In this document: positions 35,256 to 46,140 of the stretch, one piece after another
Layout: the number at the start of each line of letters is the position of its first letter
Numbering within the stretch: the first letter of the stretch is position 1
Origin: Rhizomys pruinosus
Taxonomy: Eukaryota > Chordata > Mammalia > Rodentia > Spalacidae
Direction: 5' to 3'
Length of the DNA: 64,000 nt
NCBI GenBank assembly: GCA_009823505.1
Contig: VZQC01005070.1
Coordinates: 1,112,160-1,176,159, forward strand
Made by a program: the position numbers and the translations under genes
Notes under the pieces: generated by a model
Told to the model about the DNA's origin: nothing
Database searches by the model: none
Seen by the model: only the letters and a program-made list of their open reading frames with translations

Positions 35256-36869
35256 ACAAAGTTGATCATTGAATATGTTTTGTTTGGCAAGGTCTATCCA
35301 ATCCCCCCAGCTACCCCACCCCCCAGCAAGCCCTATAAGACAAAGGAAGAAAATTGGTGTTAGGTGTGGTCAGCATGGAAATTACCATTTTTCTATCTTG
35401 CATCTCAGCCCACCAGGTCCTTATAAACATAAGAGTTAGCAGTCCCTGAACCAGTGTTCTCATAGGGAGCGTCAAAACCACCTTCCCTTCATTCTTTCTA
35501 TACCCTCAATTTATCCTAATTTCAATATCTGAATTTGCAAATATGGCAGTTTATTATGGCCAGTCAGATCTGAAGGGGAGTAAACCACAGTTAGCACACC
35601 TGCCTATTTAAACTGCTGTGTGGACTCTATAAAGTTACTATCCTGGGGATTTTTCTATTGATGAGGGTACTGTGCATACATTCAAGACATGGATGATATC
35701 GGAGCATCCCACAGGGCCTGTATCTCAGCGATCAATCCATCTGACTTCTCCACTGCCTCCCCTTTTTCCTGCAGGGCTGGAAATCAATTGTGTGTTAGCT
35801 GCTCTCTAGGACTGAATCCAGGGATCCTTGCAATTGAAATGCATATTGTTTCATTAGCTACACCAACAAAGGGGGGAACGAAAAGGAAAGAAAGAAACTC
35901 CCTTAAAACAATTTCCCCAAATGAAGTGCATATTAGCTTGTAGCTTCCCTCATCCTCTGGAAGCACAGAGGGAAAGGAGGACAAATAAAGAAAATTCAGT
36001 GACTATATTAAGTCACATCATGCTTACCCAGCAGTGAGGGTGGGTAGAGGAAAAGCACAGGATAGAGCCCAGAGAGAAAAACCCACATGTACATTAAATC
36101 TCTATCATACATGCCTTGGCAGACTGTGTAGTAGGGAAAAAAAAGAGAAATTCTATTTTAAGAATTAAATATGTGAACATTTTTCTTGTTCAGATTGGCT
36201 CAAAATACCATACAGGGCTGCATTAATGAAGATTAAGTATATTTAGAGAGAATAATTCAAAAGACTTTTATCAATTTGGCACTATTTCCTTCAAAATGAA
36301 AAAAAAAAAAAAGCTCTTAATTTAACAGGATATAGATGAATTCCCAGATTTGTTGAAATAGGTTTGGAGTTGAATAAATTGAGTAGGAGCCACAAATAAT
36401 TTGTTGCTGGTATTTTAGGTTTTTCTACCTTGAATTGAAATCCAAATAACACAAACTCTCAATTTTGTGTAATGTTCTGAAGAGATACGGTACACATTTT
36501 GATATTTCTTGCCAACAGATGACATCCCCAGTAACCTTCTTTTCACCCCTTTTTTGGAACAAAAGAATTACAATGTCGAATGCAAATGTACAGAAGCTGG
36601 CTGGCAGGAAAATATTTTTGGCACCTGAAAATCACATGACTTAGTATCCCGAAGAAGGTTAAAAGCAGGTGAACAGAGACCATCAGGACTGGAAACCTTC
36701 CAAAGGCAGGAACAATTTTACCTTTTCTTGGGCTTGTGTGTGTGATCATATTTAAAGTTTCACATTATTTAAATATGTGACTTAGCCTGAACTGGAAGGC
36801 TGAGAGATTTCCATAAAAATCATTATTAAAATGATCGAATTGCAGAAAGAAAAGAAGGAGAAGAGGAAG
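35256..36869. other. Unassigned SINE-free sequence
   Basis: No gene or repeat was recognised beyond an A run at about 36298-36312. The AT-rich part at 36130-36780 has little structure. Confidence 0.4.
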
Positions 36870-37165
36870 AAGTAGCAGCAAGCATTAAGCTCTTACTGCA
36901 TACATTCTGTGTGCTGGGCTTGCACATCCTATTCACACACATTGCTTTCTTTATGTCCTCACAATCCCCTAGTCAGCACCCCAACATGAAAAGAAACATA
37001 AAAGCTCCACACATACCTTTCAAGTTGTTACTATTTTTTCCCCCACTTCACAGAAGTGGAAATCGAGGCTTTGAAAATTAAGCGGTTTGTTCAAAGTTAA
37101 AACATGTTAATTGATTGAAAGTTCAGGGTTGAATTACAGGGTGACTCTTTCACCCAGTCTCATGG
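36870..37165 (-). mobile_element. MIR fragment (long, possibly interrupted)
   Basis: AAGCATTAAGCTCTTACTGC, TTCTGTGTGCTGGGCTTGCA, CTTCACAGAAGTGGAAATCG AGGCTTTG, GGTTTGTTCAAAGTTAAA and CAGGGTTGAATTACAGGG trace the reverse complement of most of MIR, with extra sequence in the middle. Confidence 0.7.
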
Positions 37166-37569
37166 ACCTTGATGCTGGGCCTCTTCACTGTTCTTGGTTG
37201 GATTAACCCTCATTACCTGCAAAAACCTCTACACAGTCATCAATACCCAGGCCAGGCTTTTCCTTGTGGCTGACTCAGTTACTTCTAAAATCCCTAAGCT
37301 TTCCTTTCATTGAGAGTCACACACATTGACTGATACTCATTACTGGCCAGGGATACAGTGTATCTTTAAAGTTGACTAAGGCCTTGCTGAATCTGTGCAA
37401 TTTCTCATCAGAATCAAGTGGCTAGCTGATAAACAAAAACCCCTTCAGATACTGGTTGACAGTTTTGTAGCAGAAGCAACTCAGTGATTGGAATCCTGCC
37501 TCTCCTAGATCTCCCAAGGCCAGGAGCATGTCCCGAAGGTCAGCAAAAAAGAAGAGGCTGGACTAATGA

Positions 37570-37885
37570 ATGGGCAAGCGGCCTTGGCATCCACGAGGCA
37601 GAGGAGTGGCTGCACTTTCTCCTTGTCTTAAGTGCACACTGCCCTCGCAACTAACTGCGTTAACGAGTTTCCTGGGGATTGGACCTGGAGCAGCAGAGCG
37701 CTTGTTAAACCGGGGTTCAGAAACCCTTCTTGCTGAAACGTCGTCCTCTGCTCCCCAGCGGTGGAACCAGCAGCCAGTGCGGCGTGGGTCTGGCCCGCAG
37801 CGCCCACTGGTCACCCGCAGACAGGCACCCTTCCTGCCTGCAGCGACCCCAGCCTGGCCCTCGCCAACGCCCAGACTATCACGTG
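37570..37885. promoter_or_regulatory. Small CpG-island-like patch
   Basis: About 19 CpGs are counted by eye in about 315 bp, at roughly 60% GC. The surrounding tens of kilobases are CpG-poor. An E-box CACGTG lies at its right edge, near 37880. No B1/B2 explains the CpGs. It could be a promoter of an unannotated transcript, an enhancer CpG patch or a decayed island. No exon can be supported. Confidence 0.5.
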
Positions 37886-38881
37886 ACCCTTTCTCTTGGC
37901 CTTGCCTGGTGGGTTGAACCTGGTGTGAGCTGATGCACACAACCATCCTGGGGGGGATAGAGTGGAAAACAAACAAAAACAAAAGGGAGGGAAAAAAAAA
38001 AATCCTGTTTGTAGTGGAAACCGATCGATGTTCCATCTTCGTGGTGAGAAGAGAAACAGATTTCACTCAAATTCAAAAGCACGGTTCTTTCTCTGTGCTT
38101 TGAAAATGAAGCAACGGCTCCCTTGCTCTTGAGAAGCAGAACAGCAAGTGGGTGAGATGGTCATAAAAGATGCAAGCCAGGCGGAGGCATGCCTGTCTGA
38201 TGATGAGCAGTAAGGCGAATAAAAGCCCTGGCTTTCCGGATTGGGGACTTTTATTGTCCCGTATAAACCTAGCCAGGGAGCCAGGCAGGCAGGGCCCGGT
38301 GCTGGCCAGAATCTGACAGCTGTTTGATTGATTCAGTTACGTTTGCCTTTTAATCCAAAGCGCCTTCCCCTAACTGCCTTTCGTTTCTTCGAGCAGTATT
38401 TTAAGCTGAGCTGGGGAAAATTAAAAGCTACTAATTCCTTGGTGAAAAGATCAAAAAAGTACCCAAAAGGCAGCTAAGGGGACGTTTTGTCTCTTTAATT
38501 GTGCTTTTTTCAGTTTGACTGCTTCCTTGTACTTTTTTGTTTTTACATCTTTTGCTCCAAGTGCCAAAACTCCACCTTCCCTTGAATGGATGATAAAGCC
38601 CGCTGAAGGAGCCTGCGACTGATAGGCTGAACTTGGGGAATGGGTTCCTCTTGAGGTGCAGTGGGAGCCTGCTTCTACCTGCCTTTCCAGGGCTGCAAGA
38701 CGGCCATTAACAGAGGAGGGGGCACGTGCCGTCCTGACCCGTGCAGCCAAATTCTGTGTTGTAGGCCAACTAGCAGTAATACAGAATCTCACTGCTCATT
38801 GTAAGAACGAGCTTAGTTTTCCCTGTTCCAAGATCTTCAAGGCCGTGAATTCAAAATATCTGTATGTTCATTTGCTCACTT
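37886..38881. other. SINE-free flank of the CpG patch; candidate regulatory segment at about 38085-38455
   Basis: It contains balanced, non-repetitive sequence with TTTTATTGTCCCGTATAAA, a TGACAG (38314-38319) followed closely by TGATTGAT (38325-38332), and TTTTAATCC. The TGACAG plus TGATTGAT pair is the word combination bound by MEIS/PREP and PBX-HOX proteins. Regulatory function is inferred. Confidence 0.35.
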
Positions 38882-38895
38882 TTGTTTATCTTTTT

Positions 38896-39163
38896 TTTAA
38901 AAAATAGATTCTTTTTTAATTTTTTAAAAATTTTATTTATTTTTTATGTGTATGAATGTACTGTCTGCATGTAGGTTTGTGCACCCGGGTCGTGCAACAC
39001 CGCGGAGGTCAGAAGAGGGTGTCGGATTCCCCTGGAACTGGAGTTCTCCTGGAATTGGAATTATGGATGGTTCTCAGCCACCATGTGGGTGCTGGGGATC
39101 GAACCCCAGTCCTCTGCAAGAGCAGTCAGTGCTCTTAACTGCTAGGCCATCTCTCCAGCCCCC
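38896..39163 (-). mobile_element. B2 SINE of the 17-bp-duplication subfamily, inserted in an older B2
   Basis: A young reverse B2 with both 17-bp units and head CTAGGCCATCTCTCCAGCCC. It is flanked by TTGTTTATCTTTTT at 38882-38895 and 39164-39177. The target was the AT-rich tail side of the older B2 at 39178-39394. Confidence 0.96.
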
Positions 39164-39177
39164 TTGTTTATCTTTTT

Positions 39178-39394
39178 ATTTATTATTATTTTTAATTTTA
39201 TGTACATGAGTGTACTGCCTAGAAGTATGTAAATGCACCTGTGTCATGCAATGTCCAAGGTCAGAAGAGGATGTCGGAGCCCCTGGAACTGGAATTAGGA
39301 TAGTTCTTAGCCACTATGTGGGTTCTAAGAATTGAACCCAGGACCTTTGTAAGAGCAGTCAGTTCTCTTAACCACTGAGTCGTGTCTCCAAATC
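39178..39394 (-). mobile_element. Older B2 SINE, host of the nested insertion
   Basis: A diverged reverse B2 (GTCATGCAATGTCCAAGGTC, GGGTTCTAAGAATTGAACCC, CTGAGTCGTGTCTCCAAATC). It lacks the 17-bp duplication and has lost much of its head consensus. Confidence 0.92.
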
Positions 39395-39536
39395 CTCTTT
39401 TGTTTATTCTTTGCACTACCACCAAACTAAGCCATAGTATTAAAATAAAGTGGCCTTATTTAATACTATAATACTTATTTCAAGCCTGAGAGCTCTTGGG
39501 GCTTGAAAGCTGTCCCTCTTAAAATCAAGTGTTTGC

Positions 39537-39773
39537 GGGGCTGGAGAGATGGCCTAGCGGTTGAGAGCGCCGACCGCTCTTACAGAGGACCCGGGTTCGA
39601 TCCCCAGCACCCACATGGCGGCCAAGAACCGTCTGAAACTCCAATTCCAGGAGAACTCCAGTTCCAGGGGAATCCGAGACCCTCTTCTGACCTCCGCGGC
39701 ATTGCACGACACGGGTGCACAAACTTGCATGCAGACAGTACATTCATACACATACAGAAATAAATAAAAAAAA
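39537..39773 (+). mobile_element. Young B2 SINE of the 17-bp-duplication subfamily, 16-bp TSD
   Basis: The head GGGGCTGGAGAGATGGCCTA continues GCGGTTGAGAGCGCC with preserved CpGs. It carries both 17-bp units. It is flanked by a perfect AAAATCAAGTGTTTGC at 39521-39536 and 39774-39789. It is near-identical to the copy at 40838-41090. Confidence 0.98.
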
Positions 39774-39789
39774 AAAATCAAGTGTTTGC

Positions 39790-39945
39790 TGCTCTTGTAA
39801 AGGACAGGAATTCAGTTCCCAGCATCTAAGTCAGGTGGCTTATAACCACCTGTAACTCCAGCTTCAGGGATCTGATGCCCTCTTCTGGCCTCTGTGGGCA
39901 CTGACCCCCCCCTCCATGCACATAATTGAAAAAAAAAAAACCAAA
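39790..39945 (+). mobile_element. 5'-truncated B2/B3-type SINE
   Basis: TGCTCTTGTAAAGGACAGGA, AACTCCAGCTTCAGGGATCT and TGCCCTCTTCTGGCCTCTGT are mouse/hamster-like B2 words from an older copy. The tail has a C run and about 12 A. It starts exactly at the edge of the young B2 insertion site. Confidence 0.85.
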
Positions 39946-39950
39946 CAAAC

Positions 39951-40822
39951 AAAAAAGCAAAATAGCTCTTAGCTATAGAGCTTGACTTCAAGTGAGAAGG
40001 AGAGGGCAAACAACTAATTTCCCCAAGCCCTGGATTCCACACTTCTTTTCTGTCTACCTCCTCACATGTCATTTTTACTTTCATGCCATCTGCTCTGTAC
40101 TTTCACTTATTGAATATTTATTTATTTTTGGCAAAAGTTAGCCAGGAAGCTTTATTCAAAGAAAGGCAATAGAGTAGATCAAATGTACTGTCTAGAATGA
40201 CATGCGGCCACAGAAGTGAAACTGCTCAAGGGCCCTGATTATTGTTTGGAGTTTCCTCTTACGGGTGAATATTTATGCCACTGAAGTCAGGCCATTTAAA
40301 TAATTTGCTTCACTGTTTTGTAAATCAAAGCAATTGTACAGCATTTTAAACCACAAGTGGAAAGCAACAACAAAAATAATATAAACCACATAGGACAAAT
40401 GGATATGGGGAGCAGATGAGCTCACAATTCTTACAAAACGCCACTGTTGGTGAGTTGTAGCAAGGGCAGCTCCCTCCCGTCGCTCATGTGCTGTAAGGTC
40501 CCCGATCATGAGAACTGAATGAAGAACTTGGGAGCCACTGTTCTTTGGGGAAACACGAGGCTCAGCCCCTGTGAATCTCTAGTCACAACATGCTCATCAG
40601 CCAATCAATATATAGCTTTAGTTTATGCGTGTTTCTGTTTAAGGCCACCTTATTTAATATGTATTGATTGCTGATTCATTAACATTGAACTCATGGGCAA
40701 TAGCACTGTCTCTCACCCTGAAGGAAGAAGCTGGCACATGTATTTTTTCCATGAGGCCCATCACAGCCATCCTTTGATTACCGTCACTAGATAGCACATA
40801 TGGAATAAGCTCAGGGGCCGTT
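39951..40822. other. Unassigned SINE-free sequence
   Basis: No gene or repeat was recognised. The stretch 40200-40680 is balanced in composition and may be conserved. This is inference only. Confidence 0.35.
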
Positions 40823-40837
40823 AGAAATAGTGAAGTC

Positions 40838-41090
40838 GGGGCTGGAGAGATGGCCTAGCAGTTAAGAGCACCGACCGCTCTTACAGAGGACCCGGGTTCG
40901 ATCCCCAGCACCCACATGGTGGCCAAGAACCGTCTGAAACTCCAATTCCAGGAGAACTCCAGTTCCAGGGGAATCCGAGACCCTCTTCTGACCTCTGCGG
41001 CATTGCACGACATGGGTGCACAGACCTGCATGCAGACAGTACATTGATACACATACAGAAATAAATATAATAAAAAAAATAATAAAAAAA
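40838..41090 (+). mobile_element. Young B2 SINE of the 17-bp-duplication subfamily, 15-bp TSD
   Basis: Shares CGACCGCTCTTACAGAGGAC and GCCAAGAACCGTCTGAAACT with the 39537 copy. It is flanked by a perfect AGAAATAGTGAAGTC at 40823-40837 and 41091-41105. The tail is AAATATAATAAAAAAAATAA-like. Confidence 0.98.
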
Positions 41091-41507
41091 AGAAATAGTG
41101 AAGTCACCAACAAAAGAATAGAAATGTGGAAAACCTGGCACCAAACAGACCATGAAGGGACAGTTTACAGGGAGCTAAAACAGTGAGCAGAGCGCCCCGT
41201 TTTCTGCCTCGACCATCACCAGGCACACTGGGCACTGGGCAGCTCAAATTCCTGCTTAGTACACATCCACAGATGAAAGCAAATTCACTTCTGATCTTCA
41301 TTTTGAGGTTCCAAGTAAATTTTATAGGGTTGGTCAATCTGCAAGTGTGGAATCATGAATAATGAGGATTGACTGCATTACAAAGCTGGGCTGGTAAGGG
41401 CTCATGGGAGACTTTCTTGTTGACGGGAAAGGAAAGAGAAGAAGAGAGAGGTGTTCTTGCTCTTTGAATCTGCATTTCCCTTCTTTTTTACTTTTTTAAA
41501 AAAATTA

Positions 41508-41745
41508 AAATTGCCTTTATTTGTGTGTGTGTATGGTGTGTGTGTGTGTATGGGGGAGGGTGTGAATATGTGTGTGGTGCGCATGCCTTGTGGCATGTGT
41601 GGTGAGCATGCCATGTGACATATGTGGAGGTGAGAAGGAAACTAGTGGAGTCAGTTGTCTCCTTCCACCATGTGGGTTCTGGGAATCAAATGCAGATTGT
41701 CGGCCTTGGCGGCAGGCCCTTACCCTTTGACCTATCTTGCCCACT
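41508..41745 (-). mobile_element. B3-type SINE with TG-rich tail
   Basis: TGTGGAGGTGAGAAGGAAAC, ACCATGTGGGTTCTGGGAAT and GGCGGCAGGCCCTTACCCTT follow the reverse complement of B3, with (TG)n sequence at 41519-41575 where the CA-rich 3' end of B3 lies. Confidence 0.85.
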
Positions 41746-43827
41746 GCCCTAGTCAATGTTTCTTAATACATCTGTGAACCTAGATGCATCCAGAGAATTA
41801 CCAGTGTTATTTGCCACACACTTAGAGCAATTCTCTCCTATCATCTACACGTTTAGAACAGTTGGGATTCGCTATGATGGAATGTGGTCCTCGTCTTTAT
41901 GGAGCACCGAGATGGTCTCAAAACTGTGGCACTTCATAGATGTGGCTGTGGTCCTCTCTGCTGCCCCATTTCCCTGGTTCCAGATGGAGTTGACCTTTCA
42001 CCTGGTTGTGGGGGGGAAGGAATAGAATGTGTGAACCCCTCCACTAGCGATCACTGAAGTGCCCAGGCTTATACAGCATTTCAGAAAGCCTTTCTCTCTG
42101 AGCCCTGTTTGTTCTGGTTTGTTACCTGACTCCAACATGAAAGGGAAGGACATTGGACAGCACAGCTCCCGGAGCTCAGGGATTCAAGTGGTTTTAAACT
42201 CATTGATGTGATTCTAAGGAGACAGAGGTCCAGACTACAAAGAAAGACTAGACTGTAACAAGTCACAGGACACAGGACAATAGGGATCTGTCTTCCTTTT
42301 TCAACAAGGCCATTGCATACTTGTCTAACCAAATTTGGGGAATTTTAGACATCACATTAATGCCTTTTGGGATCTTATGCTACCTGGTCCTGGCCACCAT
42401 TAGCCAGTCACTCACTCATCACCCACACTTCCAATCCTTTGGATCTACAGAGGTTCTAGTGGGGCAAGGTGATCACTCATCTAGCGTCATCTCTGGCCCT
42501 GGATTGTTTCCTGGTTGTGATTTACCAAAGCTCTTCTATTAATAGAAGCGTTTGCGATGAACTGGGGGTTTTGGACATGTAGCACAAAATAGCTCAAGGG
42601 TGCTGCATTTACCGAAGATCTGCTTGCTGCTTAAAGGGTTTTATGCGGAATGCTTCTTTTTCACTTTACAAAGTGGATGAAAACAATCTTTCTTCCACTT
42701 CATTGCTACCATGATGTTCTGTACTGCCATAAAGGACTCTAAAGGAACCCTAAGCTCTGGGTGACAGGCTGATACACATTAACGCTGCTTACACCATTAG
42801 CCAAAGGCTGGTTTGAGAGCAAATCAGATCAGATGGTGATAACTGGCAAGGTAGGATCTTACTGTGGCAGAAGGAATCTGGATAGAATACAACAGTATTA
42901 ATCAACATTCCTCATACTAAAGCCTGTACAGCCCATGTATATCTACATATGTATATATAGGTATATAAGTTATATCAGGTACACACGACTTTTAAAGAAT
43001 GCATGGTGGGTCTAGTCTAGGTGTTTATCCAGATTTACTCTCTCATTTTGTAGTTATTATTTTAATTCCTTTTGTTGCAAAGTCTGTGCAGTTCTGCTAA
43101 TGCTGATAAATTCTGCTGTTGACTATATACTACTGTGCTTGTTCCCTGGGAAGCAGCTCACAGAGTTTCCCTAGCAAGAATAAGGGAATAGTTCTTACAA
43201 GGATTAAAGAACTATATGAAACTTAATTTTCTATTCCCTCCCACCATTACTCTTGCTGTGACCCTATTCCTTCACAGCCACAGTCTTGTAAGAGCTACAT
43301 ATTTACTCCCTGGTTACAGGTTTACTTTCTACAATCCCTGCACATACCACTAGTCAGATAATTTTTAAGTCATGTTACGTGTATGTTTGTCCTGCCCAAT
43401 GGCCTGTAATGGCTCCCTATTGCCCAACACATCAATAGATCTACAGTACCTTTGTTCCTCTTAACAAAGAGTTTTCTATTGCTCCTTATTCTCTCATCCA
43501 AACCATTTAAAAAAAATTTTTTTTGGAGTCACTCCTCTGCATTACCAGCTCTGGTTGGTTTCAGTAAAAAATCCATGCATACATGATGTGGGTTTCTATC
43601 TAAGGATCCTCTCTTTGCTCTAGCCTGCAAGGACACTATCTTGATGGATACCTGGCAGCAGGTTTCTATGGAAGGCGTAGTGAATATTTTAGCTTTTGTA
43701 GTGTTTGTGGTTTCTGCTGCAACTGTTCTGCTTGCTGCTACAGTGTGGAGTGAAAGGCACAGCCATTCAATTAGTGAATGGCATGGCTATGTCCTAAGAA
43801 AACTTTTATTTATAAAATCAGACACAA
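41746..43827. other. Unassigned SINE-free sequence
   Basis: No gene or repeat was recognised in 2 kb. An AT-rich patch with TATATA words lies at 42935-42975, and an A8T8-like tract at about 43510-43524. Confidence 0.4.
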
Positions 43828-43968
43828 GGCTGGGTGTGGTGCCACCTGCCTTTAATCCCAGCAACTTGGGAGGCAGAGGCAGATGATCTATGTGGGTTCA
43901 AGGCCAGCCTGGTCTACATAGGGAGTTCCAGGACAGCTAGGACTACAGGGAGACCTGGTCTCTAAAAG
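43828..43968 (+). mobile_element. B1 SINE
   Basis: GGCTGGGTGTGGTGCCACCT starts a full B1 that ends GGAGACCTGGTCTCTAAAAG. It is followed by CAGCAGAAACAGCAGCAACA, a short CAG/CAA-rich stretch, and a C/A-rich run. Confidence 0.95.
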
Positions 43969-44234
43969 ACCAAACAGCAGCAGAAACAGCAGCAACAACA
44001 CCCTCTACCCCCACCCCCCAAAAAAACAGACACTGGTTGGAGTTAGCCCATGTTAGCCCATGGGCTCTACAGCATCAAATGCATGTGCCTGATTGATGCC
44101 AGTTAATCTGTTTACTGTTTGTCCTTATCTGTTTTGTAAATGATATGTAGAGATGAACTTTGACTCACAATTTAGAAATGAACCCTTTGAAATATCAGAA
44201 AAAGTGAAGAAATCTAAAAGCACGTAACACAGTA

Positions 44235-44395
44235 AGCACTCTCCTGTAATCTTGCTGTATTTTATTTTATTTTCACAAATACCCTGACTGTTAGACTTGT
44301 TACTACTATCTCTATTTTGTAGTTTTTCAAACACAAATGTACTTTCCCTAAGTTACCCAGGTAAAAAGCAGCAGAGCTGAAATTCGAAGCCAGGA
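44235..44395 (-). mobile_element. MIR fragment
   Basis: TATCTCTATTTTGTAGTTTT, TTCCCTAAGTTACCCAGGTA, AAGCAGCAGAGCTGAAATTC and GAAGCCAGGAG follow the reverse complement of the MIR core. Confidence 0.75.
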
Positions 44396-45212
44396 GGCTC
44401 AGCTGCAAAGAACGCTGCTGAAGAATTTGTCAAGTCACCTCCAAACGCTGAATCTATCTGCACAGTGCTAGGCGTATTACAGTTTTGTTTTAAATGTTTA
44501 TCAAAAATGAATTAGGCAAATAATCTGCATATAAAAAGTATATTTGTTCCATGTAAAGAATTTGAATAATATATAGAGCGAGACTATGGATCTATCATAG
44601 TTCCCTTTTCTGGAGGCTATTAAGGTGGTAGTATCTATTTTTCAATCACATACCGAAAGCTCTCTTAATACACGTTCATTTGACTGACTTGGTAGATTAG
44701 TTCACACTTGCTGAAAACATATAAATATATCCATACCATGCAGCTCATAGGCTACCTCTTATTATACCCCCCTTCCTGGAAATTGTGTTTATTTTCAAAC
44801 CCATTGATGTCCCTTGTACTTTAAATCTAATTTCACAATTCAGTTAAATATAGCATGCACCAATAAGATAGTGTAAAAACAAAGCGTTTTCTTAAGTTCA
44901 GTGCCTTGAAAAAAAATTCAATGCATGCAAATTGCTACAAACAATGCTGTCAAATTAGGTATGGATACAACTGGAATAGCTGATGGGAGACATCGAAACA
45001 TCTAGAAGGATTCATGATCAGACTTCTTTGTAAGCCTTTTATAGAACTGAAATAGAAAACCATAGAAGATGCTTCATAGAAGAGCTTCAAGCAAGAAAGA
45101 CACAATACCATGGTAAAAGACAATGCTTAGCCTCACCCCTTCAGGGCAGTGCAGTTTAAAATGAGTGGGAAAAGTTTTTTTTTAATTTAAACACATTCTA
45201 TTAGCATTGCTT

Positions 45213-45214
<2 letters not shown>
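44396..45214. other. Unassigned sequence
   Basis: No gene or repeat was recognised. Confidence 0.4.
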
Positions 45215-45275
<61 letters not shown>

Positions 45276-45420
45276 TTTTTTTTTTTTTTTTTTTTTTCTT
45301 TTTGACAGCTGGCCCGAAACTTCCTCTTTAGACCCGGCTTGGCTTGAACTCCCAGAGATCCCCCTGCCCCTTTCTCCCCAGCGTTAGGGTTTAAGGCGTG
45401 CGCCCCCCCCCCCGGCTCTN
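45215..45420 (-). mobile_element. B1 SINE with very long poly-T and poor base quality
   Basis: A 60-T run (45215-45274), one G, then 22 more T precede a B1 on the minus strand. Its words are distorted (GACAGCTGGCCCGAAACTTC, AGCGTTAGGGTTTAAGGCGT, a run of about 12 C). The only N in the window follows at 45420. The distortions look like consensus errors behind a homopolymer rather than evolutionary change. Confidence 0.85.
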
Positions 45421-46140
45421 AAAAAATTATAGGAGACATATAGAATGTTGAGTTTATATTCTAAGATATAATTAGATATTTTAATTTGAGGATTATATGC
45501 TTAGTTATTATAATACTTTCTATTTCTTTTTTTCTAACTTCCTAGACTGATTTTTATCTCTAGAAGTTCAATTATGGCATAGATAAAGGTATACTGGGCT
45601 GGAGAAGAGGACTAGAAAAATAACAGACCTCTAGGTCCATGTGTGGAGTGAAGATCTCAGTTGGGCCTCAGGAGAGCTGGAAGATGTGTGTCTGAGAATC
45701 AGTCCTCCCAAGACTAGAATCTGCAAATACCCTGTCCCCAGGACACAAGGCAAAGTTGTTGTCATGCACAGCCTGGAAGCTCCAAGGAGGGGCTTATGGG
45801 GAATGTAGTCACTCAGAGAAGACTGAAATTGCCGCTCAGCATCAGTAAGACCTCCATGCTCTACTCCGCTCCACCATCAGGCCACCACAGCTAGAGGAAT
45901 GTGGAACTGGTGGTGGCTCAGGGTAGGGGTCCAAAGCTTCAGGCTTATGTGAGGGGACCACAGCTCCAGCTCACAGGAGGGGACCACAGCTGCAGCTCAC
46001 AGAAGAGGAAGGGTACATTATGGTAAAGCAAACCATTTTGATATACATGGCTTGATTTTATGACTCCGTGCTTAGTGTTTTCAGATGGACATCAGTCATT
46101 TAGTTTAATTATAAGACTGTTCTTCTAAATTTATTGATTA
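45421..46140. other. Unassigned sequence with a 25-bp tandem pair
   Basis: No gene was recognised. GGGGACCACAGCTCCAGCTCAC is followed directly by a near copy with CTGCAG in place of CTCCAG (45953-46002). Confidence 0.45.

Noticed and set aside
37563..38066. Open frame of 167 codons on the minus strand over the CpG-rich patch
   Set aside because: GC-rich DNA has fewer stop codons, so long chance frames are expected. No domain, signal peptide or repeat structure is visible, and overlapping frames occur on the other strand.
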